Source of the DNA: Morchella semilibera
Lineage: Eukaryota; Ascomycota; Pezizomycetes; Pezizales; Morchellaceae
Direction of reading: 5' to 3'
DNA length: 64,000 nt
Assembly: GCA_009192285.1 (NCBI GenBank)
Contig: CM018605.1
Location: 644,767 to 708,766, forward strand
How positions within the stretch are numbered: position 1 is the first letter of the stretch; each line of letters begins with the position of its first letter. Of the stretch, positions 1-11,498 are shown one piece after another. The notes under the pieces were generated by a model. It was not told the DNA's origin, did not search any database, and saw only the letters and a program-made list of their open reading frames with translations. Position numbers and translations under genes: made by a program.

Positions 1-663
1 TCCCCCGGTCGCGATATATATGGAGAATTCCCTGTACCAGGCCAACATGCGAGGCAAAATATACTAAGTAGATAAAGCGCTCGTTCAGGCGGGGGCGTTC
101 ATAGGTCCTATAGAGTTTATCAATACACTATAATATTCCAATAAGTTGGCATCCGAAAAATATCATACTTTCCATCAATGATGAAGCTTAACTTGTCGCC
201 CTTTGTTGAAGACAAGAGATAGAGCGAGATAAAGACCAGCGACGCAAAAACATATGTTAGGATAGTAGAATATGTCCCAAATGAGCCCACACTCCTCGTA
301 AATGTGTGAAACCCCGACGGGTTCGCGCGTACACCAACATGAAGTTGAGAGACGCGAAGGATAAGAACTGGTACTGTAGTGCAGAAAAAAAGGACCAAAG
401 TTTTGATCCCAGTTGAGCTCAATGGAAACAGTGTCCATAAAACTACACTCGAGTCAAAACATATTAACCTGATATATCGGTCGTAGATACTTACAGCTTG
501 ACTTATTACTTATAAAGAAAGCCTCCACATAGCATGCGATGATACCAACCACACAGGATCGGACAAAGCGTCGATGCAGGATGGGAGTGAGGAATGTCTG
601 GTAATGTGGTGGCGGAGCCCTAGGGGCGGGTGAAGGTATGGATCGTGATATTGACGACACCAT
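1..663 (-). CDS. ndc1: Nucleoporin Ndc1 (5' part, cut by window edge)
   Basis: Partial gene for the transmembrane nucleoporin/spindle-pole anchor Ndc1, which helps insert nuclear pores and spindle pole bodies into the nuclear envelope. Three exons are visible: 663-495 (ATG at 663), 442-169 and 107 to beyond base 1. The introns have GTAAGT and GTATGA donors and keep frame (phases 1 and 2). The spliced protein starts with a short Pro-rich stretch, then YQTFLTPILHRRFVRSCVVG, then hydrophobic segments around TLVLFFCTTVPVLILRVSQL and TILTYVFASLVFISLYLL. Exon 3 gives TYERPRLNERFIYLVYFASH. The order 'FLTP.LHRRF - SSFLW - YERPRLNER' is the typical fungal Ndc1 N-terminus. About 180 residues are seen of a family usually 500-700 long, so the C-terminal domain lies outside the window. 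Confidence 0.88.
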
Positions 664-1701
664 GGCGATGTTTAGAGGACGAGGGCGTGGACAAAAGGAA
701 TTATGTAGTTATAATTCACGAGTGCCAGAGTGGTGGTCGCGTTTGAGCCTCGCGATGGCAAAGAGGCGAACACTTGTGGTTGCCAGGACAACGTCCGCGC
801 AGATACATGTGCACTGCAGTGCGGTACCTACCGGGTTCACGGCATAAGCCACAGAAAGTGGTGTGGCTTACGCTGCGAACCTACAAAGAGAGACGGACTT
901 TTGCGGTACTACTCGCAGCAGGCTCCTAATCTGCAGTCTCTACTGGAGTAGAAGTCAAAATACAGCAAAAAAACTTGCAGCTGCATATTTTCAGGCCTGC
1001 CGCGAGTGTACTACCAAATATACCAACAAAAATCCGCGATATCAAATTACGATATAGTACTACTAGAAGCAATTCGACATTTTGTTGGCCGAGGTGCTAA
1101 ACCCTAACCCTGCATATCAACAACAGCCTGGAAAACAAAGGGAATACATGTAGTTTAGGTGGAAAATACCTTAACTGGAAAATAATGGGAAAATACATGA
1201 ATTTTTGGTGAGAAGACGGCTGGCGAAAGCCCAATTTCTTGGAGACTTATCCGGGCCTAAGTTTAAAGGCGGTAACTAGCAGCCGCATGGTGGATGGGCC
1301 GGGTGCTGTCAAGACTGGGTTATTTAGGGTGGAATAAAGTCTACTTCACGCTTGAGTCCGATATCCAAACCCACTTGCGGTCTAGCCGTGAAGTAGTAAA
1401 TAAGTATTGAGAATTATATGTCTATGTGTATAGTATTTTATTTTATGGGACAATATTAGGTGATTGATTGGAGCATAAACCCGCCGAGGTGAAAGTGCCA
1501 GGGCAGCTTTACTGGTTTTGATTGATATGTGGTAGGTGACATTGGCCATTGAACTACATGTATGTTCACTACATGTATGTATATACCAACCTAGAATGTA
1601 ATTATCAAAGGTTCATTATTTCCCTGGGCCGACATGCTAAACCAGCGGATGAAAGATAAAGAGGGCTATTAATTCGGAATCTAAGCAAGCAAACTCCTAC
1701 C
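664..1701. other. Intergenic region, Ndc1 / AP-1 beta
   Basis: Lies upstream of the Ndc1 start and downstream of the AP-1 beta stop. No ORF here resembles a protein. It holds a telomere-like motif (AACCCTAACCCT, near 1100-1111) and three TACATGTA octamers (1145, 1555, 1570). Confidence 0.6.
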
Positions 1702-4552
1702 CTAGAACAATCCCAATATATCCTCATTTGTGCTCTTCTTCTGCTGTTGTGTTGAGGGTGATGATCCTCCAAGGTTCAGTCCCTCGAATCCATTAAGACC
1801 ACTACCTGAATTTCCCGTTGGCGGTGACGAACTCCCAAATAAGCCCATCAAATCATCCATGTTGTTACCTGGGCCTGTGGCCGGAGACATTGGTGAAGCG
1901 GCGCGCACCGGTGTATCTGAGACAAGACTTTCTAAACCACCCGTACCCGACGTTTCTGCACTGGCTGGCACCGCACCATCGAAGTCGATGTCCAGCAGAT
2001 TTTCCACATTTTGGCCCTCTTTGGCTGCAGCGGATGCTTGTATTGGGTTTTCACGGGCGTCTCGTTGCAATTCCCTCGAAGGGCATCAGTAGTGGTTTTT
2101 ACGCATACGGTCAAGATAAACTTACTCAATAGCTCTCTTTTGCACCGCATCGGCCCCAAAACGTCCCTGACCAACGAATGTCTCTGGAGGTTTGTGATAG
2201 ACAGAGGCTAGTGTTGATATCTCACCAAGTAACTGATCGAGAAGCCCCACCGGAAGGGATTGTATTGTTGATGTAATTGGAGGTTTGTCAGAAAGAATGA
2301 TGGCCTATAAGTTCTTAATATCAGTGCATCTCAATAATCAAGTTCAGTCTTTCAAGCATTACCTTCGCTACTTCCGGGTCCTTCGAAAGTAATCGCCAGT
2401 ACACATAGGCTCGATCTCGGATATCCGGATTATCACACTCGCCTGTTGCACATTGGAGTACCTTTTGCACCAGTGCTTGTGATTGAGGTTTTTTCAGGAA
2501 TAATTTCACAGCTGCAGTCAAAAGCTGTAATTGAACCTGGGTATACTCATCTTTGAAGCCTTCCATGAATGTTTCTAGGAGCTCGTCGGCATTGTTGATC
2601 TTCTCCGCATACTCTCCGATAATCCAAATCAGAGATCCCCTAGCGTTCGGCTCATCAAGTTCATCCAAGCTCTTGCACAACGTCGGAATGATGCCTTCGT
2701 AACCAGGGTACTTTCGGAAAATGTCCTAATAGAGTTTTAGCACGGGCATTCGTGGAAAACATGATTTAACATGGTAACCCACTTTGATAACTACAATGGC
2801 TTCTTGAACCACGTAATTTACCTTGGTGTTAATTAGTTCGAGTAAAACATTAACACATCGTTCTGCGGCAGCGTCAATCTTGATGGCCGTTTGCCCAATG
2901 GCCTTCACAGCCCTCCGTACGAAGTCCATGTCCACCTCAAGAGCATACTCCTTAAGCTCCATGAGAAGTTGATCAACATTCTTCTCATTGGCAATTCGTA
3001 TCATAATCTCAAGCTTTTCCAGTTTGACGTACGGCGGATCATTGTACTTGCAGAAAAAAACCCGCATTTCCTTTGTGAGGATATCTGGCTGCTTCTGAAG
3101 CAAAAGATTGATGTTCCGCAATGCAACATATTGAACTTCCGGTTGAGAGGAAACAAGTGTAACTATAACTGTCAGCTCATATTTGATCAGAACTAGACGG
3201 ATATATCATACCAAGAGGAGGCGCCATCTTTCTAATATATTGTCGACAGAGCTCGGGACTGATTACCTTCATATGCAAAAAGATAACCTTTACAGCAGCC
3301 AACACGACGCTAGGGTTTACATGCTGGAACTGGGGAACGACTCTTTCACAAATATGTTCCGCCTCTTTTACATCTTGTGCTTTATACTCGGCCAAAGTTG
3401 TCAGGATTGTTATACGTCCCCATCTATAATTATCAATTAGTCCAGGGGTCATCACAAAGAATATATAGTCACCACAACATACTCAGTACACTCGTTTAGA
3501 GCCATGAGCAGCTTTTTTAGGGTTGCGGGCGTAACGAGAAGGGCCTCGGTTTCTGGTGCTGCTTCCATTATCTCCGCGAGCGCCGTTACCGAGTTTGCAA
3601 CAACCTGGACAGCGTTTACATAAGTATATGGCTACCTTATGTATTGCGGTATGATGGTTTTACCATTGGGTTAGAATCCCCGATCAACTCTTGAAGCGTT
3701 GTTAAAAACCCGTTCTCCAGGCATAAAGACTGGTTAAGGTCGAAGAGCTTTGCCACACAAATTGCTGCCGTTTTTCGCACATAAGGGCTTTCATCCTATC
3801 CAAAAAGGAAAACTGGCTATTAAACCACAATCCATGGGGATATTTTAGGGATCCTCACCTTCAAAGTCTTTCGTAGTGGCTCCTCCATGTAATCTACAAT
3901 CTTGTCTACTCGAATACATCCCATTGTTCTAATAGCCAGCGCTCTTATTAATGGGTTTGGGTCTTCTGAATCCTGTTCTCCAACTAAGTTATAAATACTA
4001 GACCTCACAGGAAGGGCCGATGCAAACCTGAACGAAGGTATTGACAGCTAGGATACAGAGGTCCGGGTGAGTTTTTGCATAGTTCCTTAGATATGACATT
4101 AGTATCTGGGCCGAAAATATCCTTATCAATACACACATTAAGTATAGGTAGACAAGCTTCTTCTGATCTAGATCGCTGGTAGCCTAAAGATAGTATTTAT
4201 AGTCAGAGTCCCGGCTTTTAACAACTAAGTATAACAGTAGGGTTCCCCCGGTCCCTAGGAGTATCCCACCATATTCTTGATAATATCAGGAAACAATGCC
4301 GAGACGTCCTTTCCCAGTGTCATGGCGGCAATGGTGTTTCTAATCGCATCTTTCCTGTAGGCCATATGGGTTTTAGCCACTGCAGCTGATGGAGCTCAAA
4401 AAATTTCTTGCACCGGGGTGGGGGAAGATATGGGAAGTGGAAGTTATGTACCTTTCGTGTGCAAATTGAGAGTTTAACCCTGTTCTCAACTCGAATGTCT
4501 CGCCCTTGCGCGGGGCGACGGGGAACATGCTCCGTATTCTGTTGGCCGCCAT
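1702..4552 (-). CDS. APL2: AP-1 clathrin adaptor complex, beta subunit
   Basis: Large beta subunit of the AP-1 clathrin adaptor, which acts at the trans-Golgi and endosomes. The ATG at 4552 gives [20 protein letters not shown], a start typical of filamentous-fungal AP-1 beta. Several exons follow. Recognisable trunk blocks, in order: [117 protein letters not shown] and [18 protein letters not shown]. The last exon codes a low-complexity hinge with [11 protein letters not shown] and MDDLMGLF (clathrin-box-like) and ends DILGLF at 1702. The protein is a trunk plus hinge without an ear domain, as usual in fungal orthologues. AP-2 beta is the alternative; the N-terminus favours AP-1. Not every intron boundary was checked. 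Confidence 0.9.
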
Positions 4553-5295
4553 ACTTGTTGTTAGTATTCTAAAGGGCGGCTAATTCAATAACCTGTATGC
4601 TGGTATATGAGAGATTCCAGCGGCCGGAGCAGCTCTGGAAACGGTTGTTACTTGTCGTGGGTGATTACTGTCGTTGTGGAGGAGGGGTCTATAACTGATG
4701 GTAGCAGTGGTCAAGGTGTCAGCCCCATTCGAAAACGTGGACCTTGCCTCCTCGCACAACGCTACCGTATATTGAGAACGGGCAACTTTCTATGGTAAGC
4801 ATTTTGATTACCAAAGCCCATTCATTAATTCAACATCCTCAACTAAGCGAATGCGTAAACCTTCAGGCATCTTTCGAACTCCCAAACCTTCGCAAGCTCT
4901 TTGCAGCTTCACGAAGCGAGCAAGAAGAGAGTGCATACAGCAGGACAGCGGTCAGTCACCTAATAATGATAATTCGTTTCTTCACTGATTTTAATTCGCA
5001 CAAAGTTTTATAATCTCCTCTTCTTTGTGACCTCGATCGCCGCATTCAGCTTCGCTGCCCAGAGACTTGCGCCGGCGAAGAATATGGGAAGATAACCTAC
5101 ATCTAGTGATTGACGATATCCATTGAATGTAATTAAATTCAGGGCTGGGTTAGTACTTTTTGCCCATGTAGTCTAGTTAATCGGAGGCTATAATAGTATA
5201 TGTCTTGTTGGGAATACAGCGTAAAGAACTCCTATTCTGTAAAGTAGCAGGATTTGACGGCCGGTTCATCTACGTATAGTGCATCTAGAAATAAT
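4553..5295. other. Intergenic region, AP-1 beta promoter / Elp1 3' end
   Basis: Contains the upstream region of AP-1 beta (right side of its ATG) and the 3' flank of Elp1. The short ORFs here (4607-5013, plus) show no recognisable protein character. Confidence 0.5.
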
Positions 5296-8200
5296 TTACA
5301 GCATACCGATCCCATCGAATGGCTTCACCTCAGGCGCGGTTTTCTTTGGCCCTAGAGTAATCTCCACATTCTCACCTTGTTCCATAAAACCAGACCCTTC
5401 TTCGAAAACTTCTTTGACACACCCAGCCAATTGTTCCAGTATCTCCTCCATCTGCGTCTGCAACGCTACAGCCCGTTCTCTCATACGCCTTCTCATCAGC
5501 CCTTGTAAGAGACGCTTGGTTTCTGCTCTAACGGCGTCCAGTCTTTCGATCATCCTTCCAATAGAGTTAATAAGATACTCCTCTTCATACACGCTGCCTT
5601 TCTTTCCTCTAGCTCTCTTTCTCTCCTCTCTTTTCCTATTTTTAGATGTACGTCTAGAAGCGCCAGTTTGAGCCGTCACACCGGTCTTACCAGTGTACCG
5701 AGTGAAAAGAGACGCGGAGGTAGAGGCATTAGTTGGGGCAAGGGAGACATTATCAGGTGCGTCTTCTTCAGTCACACCATCAAAATAGGCAAGAGGGTTT
5801 TCTTCCTTTTTTATCCGAAGCTCTCTCAACCGATTTACTTGCGCAGTTAGCTGTGCTTTGCAATCGGCAATGAGTTCTGAGGTTTGGGCAAACCCCTCCC
5901 CTAGTCCAGGGTCCACAACGCTATCAAGAAGCTCTGGCTTGCCCTGTTTTCCAACCTGTAACCAGGTTAGAATTGCAAACACAAATACTAGAGGACGCAT
6001 ACCAGCCTCATCGCTTCCCCTATATAGCAGCCTTTACAGAGAACCCTCGCTGCCTCCGAAACATCATCTCGGTATTCAAAATGGATTGTTGCAGCTTCTA
6101 TGTACTCCTTTGATTCGAGAAGAGTTTCGGCGAGCGAAGAACTCAATTCATCGAGCTCATCCTTTGAGAATGGCACTTGACTCGCTGAAAACAGCGCCTC
6201 CTGCCACATCCCTGCGCTGCGATAGCAGCTAACTGCGTTTACAAAATCTCCAAGGAACTCATAACCTGTATCCGGTTGTGTAAGCTTAGGAACAGTAGTA
6301 AAAGAGATAATAGCATACAAATTCCAGCGTCGGGATATAGCGATGCACCCTCAAGGTATGTCGCGTAAAGACTCATTGTGACATTGAGTTTCTCCTGGTT
6401 ATATTTATAAAGATTCAACGCCGTTTGGTATAATTCATGTTTGACAACATAATCCTTCATCTCAGAAAATGCGTCGTCCCCAAGTGCATGCAAATAACCA
6501 CAAGCCTTTACGAAACGACCCAAATGATCGTCAATAGTGAACTTTCGTCGCGTATCTTCCATTTCCTGTAGCCTCTGTAGGAATGGTAGATACTCGCGAG
6601 GGTCCTTTTGTGATTGTTGTGCGACCATCAAGGTGAGATCCAAATCGTACAAACCAAGAGCGTTATCATATAACTTGTTCACATCTGACAGGAAGCAAAC
6701 ATGTGTTATTGCTTGCTCGGCGATTTCTAAATTCTCCTCACGAAGCTTTCCGATCAGTAGTAATGCTGCATCATGATCTGGGGGTGATTTGCAGACATAG
6801 GCCGTTATGATGTTTTGAAGGTTTGTGGAAAGCCGGTCCTTCAAAAGAATGTTCAAAAATGCTTCGCAGATCCTATTAATCTTGGATTTCGACGGGTCTA
6901 CTGAGGTGCCATATGGTAGAGGGGCGGCTTCAACAATATCTGCGGCTATTAAAGTCTCCCGATACATTGTTTTTGATACGTCTTCCTCTCTATAGAAATA
7001 GGTCGTAAGTATAGAAACAGAGAAAAAGGGAAAAACGAGAGAAAAACCATAGAAAAAAAGAAAACCCACCGAATTTGGGACAGGAAAAGATCAATGTGTT
7101 CAATCTTTTTGACCTGGTCTATGAACAAGTCGATGTTTTCCAAGAACTGCTCTGGTGCATGATCGTGCAAAATGTTAAGATCAACTCGATGATTCCGGCA
7201 TGCCAAAAACGCCCTCCTATAGTGCTTAATTTCAATGTTTTTACGCACTCCTGCAAGCACAAGGGCACGGGGGAAGATAGTTTCCAGGTTCCCTCTTGGC
7301 ATTTGCAACGTTAAAGAAAAGTTTGTCGGCATTACATGAATTAGGCGGGAACCCCTTTCAACACTACGACAACGTTCATCGCCAGTTTGGTCATCTGGCG
7401 GGGCTTCTAGATCTAAAAAAACACTTGGTAAATAATAACCTTTACTTTAGGAGAAGAACCTTCGGTACCTTGAGGGCCTCCACGAAGATGAATAAATTTC
7501 AGGAAGTTCTGGGTAGTGGTGAGGATAAGGTGTGCTGGAGTAACAGCAAATGAAGTACAATTCGAGACGATCATCCTATCATTGACATATAATCGCCCAT
7601 TTTGAGATAGCCCAAACGCAACATTCTATATAGTCAGAAAAAAGATCCGTTATCGATCTGTCGGAAGTACATACTTGATTCTCAAAAACAGCCACCTCGA
7701 TCCAAGGACAAATAGTAGGAAGCCTGCAAATCTGATCATCTGTGAAGGTTTCCGGGTTGTATAAGAAAACGTTACCCTGGTTATCCTCATAGAAAAAACT
7801 CGCAATTTCTAGTACGGCGCCGATTCTTAATATAGTAATGTTCTCAGGGAGTCTGAACGTGTTTGTCGGCCTGGTAGGCCCCGAAAGTGGGGCGGATATG
7901 GTTTGTAAAACACTGCTCCTATCATCATCAGAGACGATGCCTAACGTTTCTTCGTCAAGAAATGTTATTTGACGGTGGTTCGAGAAACCCTCAAGTTCTA
8001 GTATTTTTAGAAATGTCTCCGGCTCAGAAACAAGTCTCTGTTTCTCAAACTTCCACGTGATCAAATCTATGCAAGTGCCCCTCAACACCGCAATACGACC
8101 GCCACTGGGGCTGATAGCAACGTCTGTTGGTGTTGATCCTAGGGCTACTTCTCGGAAAGACATGGGTGGTGGGATATTGGCAATACGCAGGGGCGTGAGC

Positions 8201-9671
8201 TTAAGTGTGGCTACATTTTCAATAAAAGAATAGTGAGCGTTTGCATGACATGAGGTAGATGTACCGATAGCGCCATCGTTATTTCTTACCTCCATCTACA
8301 ACTGCCGCTATTCCATAATCGTTAGGCGGCATGGACGATCCCGCAAAGACCGACCATATGAATTCATGGGTAACGACCTTTTCTAGATCTATCATCAGCT
8401 ATTCTAATCCATTTTGGACTCCTGACGCGAAGATATGTACCTTGAGCACCGAGCGCCAGTCGAAGCGGTTTTTCGGGATGCCATTGTACGACCAAGTCCT
8501 GCAGCCCTACTTGCAACTCATCTTGAAATAGTAACTCTTGCTTAAGATACCAATGGTAGTTGCCCATACTCCACAGTTGTACCTTATCCTTGAAACAGAT
8601 CGCCAGTACAGATGAATCACCGTTCCACAACAATTTTAAAACCCTTTCATCTTTCACCTTTTCCGAGGGGACACGGAGTGTGAACTCTCCATGACGAAGT
8701 CCATTACGTTCGAAAAACACCACGTCAAGCCTGTCGGGGAACCGCTGAATACCTGCCATGAGGTTGCCAGCAGGCCTCCAACTTAGGGGACCTTCTAAGT
8801 TATCAACAGGCTCACTTACGCTATCGAGTGAGCCGTCTCTGCTATAGACTCGTATAAGTCTCCTGTGAGATGTCTCCACGGACGATATCGCTAGATATGC
8901 GCCGTCACCTCTCCAGCTAATTCTGGTAGCGCTGTCATCAAATGGGCTTAAAACACCCTCATCGACCTTTTCTGGCACTGTAGGATCTCTCATTGCCTTT
9001 GCCCGCTTCCCCTTAAATTGTGTTTCTGACTTACCCCACCCTACGGACACATGTTTTGAAGCATTCAGATCGTCTGGCGAGAGAGTAACGTCTTTGATGG
9101 GCTCAAAATCTCGTGTCATGAGAAGAAACGTCGAGGCTCCAGTTGTGATGGCAAGAACTTCCTCATCAGAGGACCAGGCTGCAGCTGTGATCCCTTCATC
9201 GACAGATCCAACTATCTCGATTTTGTTTTCACCCGGCAGAGTGTCCTCTTTAACGATCACAATATCCCCACCGGCGAGGACTACGCAGGTGGAAAACGTG
9301 TCGCTGAAGTAATGCAGGTCGAGAACGCGATCGCAAGGCAGGGTAGGCGATGGGGAGGGTGCATCCCACGATGCAATACTGAGCGCCTGACCGTTTTTCT
9401 ACCCGTCCATATTCGTCAGTATCGTGACTTCCCTTTCTGCAACACGAACAAAGGAAAAAAAAAACAGAGAAAAAAAAACGAGTTCCTGGATCGAATCGAA
9501 TCGTACGGTAACACGTTTCAGCTCGATTAGAGCTTCTGCTTCACAAGGGCCATGAGTGCATATGAGAGAGTCGGTGCTGGAGTCCCAGGCTACTGCGGTG
9601 AGAGGCAGGTCAGGCACCTCGGTGGAGGAGAGGCCGACAACAGAGCGCTCGATCGCGAGGAGGTTGCGCAT
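5296..9671 (-). CDS. ELP1: Elongator complex subunit Elp1 (IKI3 family)
   Basis: Scaffold subunit of Elongator, which with Elp2-Elp6 modifies U34 of cytoplasmic tRNAs. The ATG at 9671 gives MRNLLAIERSVVGL; the stop is TAA at 5296-5298. The N-terminal half is a WD40-type beta-propeller region, with blocks such as VGWGKSETQFKGKRAKAMRD and ISWRGDGAYLAISSVETSHR and a Trp-rich LSWRPAGNLMAGIQRFPDRL, all characteristic of IKI3. The C-terminal half is helical and TPR-like: NPxxYLPFLQ-type (DPREYLPFLQRLQEMEDTRR), DDHLGRFVKACGYLHALGDD, YQTALNLYKYNQEKLNVTMS, and a basic stretch RRTSKNRKREERKRARGKKG. That basic stretch corresponds to the tRNA-binding region near the C-terminus in yeast. About 1,300 residues, normal for the family, in at least six exons. 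Confidence 0.92.
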
Positions 9672-10402
9672 CTTGGAGTAGAAGGGAGATCGAGCCCTGA
9701 AGGTTGCAGCTGTGCTGTCTGTGGTTGTATTCTGCGTGTCGTCACGTCACTGAGGGAGGGGCAACGCCCAAATCCCAAATACCCCGCCATGGAATTCAGA
9801 GCCGCACCAACCCAAAAATACGCCCGCCGTGACCCAGTCACAGTGAAAGAAAAAAATATAGATCGCCACTCATGCAGGGCTCTGATTCTCTAAGAAGTTC
9901 TTGGACAGTTGGTAACATATTTGAGTAATCATGTAATCAATGTGTGAAGGAAGGTCTCAGAGTCTTGGAGCTTCTTTATATGTTTCTCTGATTACGAAAT
10001 GTAGCTACAACCAGCATGTTTGGAGATTTCCCTGCGCCCGCGGCAACCGTAAAACCAACCCATATCAAACAAATTACATAAAGCTGCCATAGGATTGAAG
10101 GTACGGGCTTCTACTACTCACATATTTAGAAGTACTCGGGTGGTTGAAAAAGCAAATAGAAAATCTAGAGTTCCATAAACCGGGAGAGCGGGAGATCCAG
10201 CGACGGGCCGTCTCCAGTTCCGGCTGCATTCGCCTGGCTCCCCTGGCTCACATCACACCCACGAGGAATTGTACAGAAAAGACTCGATTCTACTCTACTA
10301 TGCAACCCACAACACGTGAAAGAAAGTGTCTCATGCATTTGACCCACAGCCTAGAGCCTAGTAAAAAAAGGATATATTGCATCTAGCCAGCGGCGACCAA
10401 CT
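9672..10402. other. Intergenic region, Elp1 promoter / COX8 3' end
   Basis: The Elp1 upstream region and COX8 3' flank. No convincing coding sequence, RNA gene or repeat was seen. Confidence 0.5.
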
Positions 10403-10692
10403 CTATTGGTTCTTGGTGGTTTGCCAGACAGCAACTCCAAAGGGAAATCCAAAGCCAACAACTGAAAATGCATCAGCCTTGTAAAGATCGATCATGGAGC
10501 AATTTAAGGTGACTAACCGCAGTATGAAAGATATCTCAACCAGAAAAAGCGGGTCAGAGGGTTGAAAGGCAAGTTGCTCCTAGGGCCCTCGGGATAGTGG
10601 TAACCTCCCATACGAGTCGGGGTGGCGTGCAGGCCGCGGCGGGCGATCAGAGGCGCCTGGGAGGCAGCGCGGAAAGCGATTCTAGAAATCAT
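10403..10692 (-). CDS. COX8: Cytochrome c oxidase subunit VIIc homologue (Cox8)
   Basis: Small nuclear-coded subunit of mitochondrial complex IV, recovered by splicing two short exons: 10692-10518 (175 nt) and 10461-10403 (59 nt). The intron has a GTTAGT donor and a TTTTCAG acceptor, phase 1. The product is 77 residues. It starts with a basic, Ser/Ala/Arg-rich mitochondrial presequence (MISRIAFRAASQAPLIARRG), then the family hallmark GGYHYPEGPRSNLPFNPLTR, and ends with a hydrophobic segment VGFGFPFGVAVW and a short polar tail. Fungal Cox8/COX7C proteins have the same length and the 'YPEGPRSN.PFNPLT' block. A TTTTAG just before the ATG suggests a 5' UTR intron. It is transcribed away from MTR4, sharing the upstream region. 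Confidence 0.88.
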
Positions 10693-11498
10693 CTAAAAGT
10701 TCAAGAAACCAGCACAGGTAAGCAATCGAGAGATGGTAGGGAGGAATGCATTGCCGGGAGTCGTCACGGAGAGGTTCGTGCACACGTACTTTGTGAATTG
10801 ATCTAAAACACCCAACTGACGGTCAGCGGGGTTAGCCACAGGCAGGAGCGACATGATCGATGAACGATGGACAGGCATTTTAAGTACATAAATCACAGAG
10901 GTAAAACTCACTTACAATTGAGAGGAGACTTATGCAGTAAGCAGTTCTGACGAGAGAAGGTTGCGGGGAGAGAGGATTTGATCGACTGACTGATACAATC
11001 CCCGAGGGGAGTGAGAGTGGTTCGACTTGTTGGTCAAGGTTTAACGTGATATAAACTGCCCCCACGCAGCGTGTAATGCCGAACTATAATAACCGAAAGC
11101 CCGATTCACTCAAAAGAGAGGTCTGTGCGCGGGCAGCAGCCGCTGGAAGTGAGGCGGGTTGAGCAACCACTCACAAGCCACTCAACCGATCTTGCAACAA
11201 GCTAGCAAGCTAGTCTTTCCAGACACCCCCGTCTGTAACCTGTGACCTGGTCCTGTCGTTCCCCCCCGGTTTTCATCTAGGGATCGCAAAAGAAAGACGT
11301 GACCCCCCCAGAGCTTGTTCTTCGCACAACGCCAAGAAGGAGAAAAAAAGAGCACCCTAGCGTGTACCCGTACATATTCCCAAAGCCGCCGCCTACCCTT
11401 CAACGCTCTGTGTTTTCGATAACTTCTGAGCTCCCTCTCCGTACCACGATTATCCTTTCATTCCTATTCACCATTCATATCGCTGCCACTCCGTAGTC
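10693..11498. promoter_or_regulatory. Divergent upstream region of COX8 and MTR4
   Basis: About 800 bp between two genes transcribed apart, so both promoters and 5' leaders lie here. A pyrimidine-rich stretch occurs before the MTR4 ATG (11375-11490). No specific factor site can be named. Short ORFs in this stretch begin without ATG or lack protein-like composition. Confidence 0.5.
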
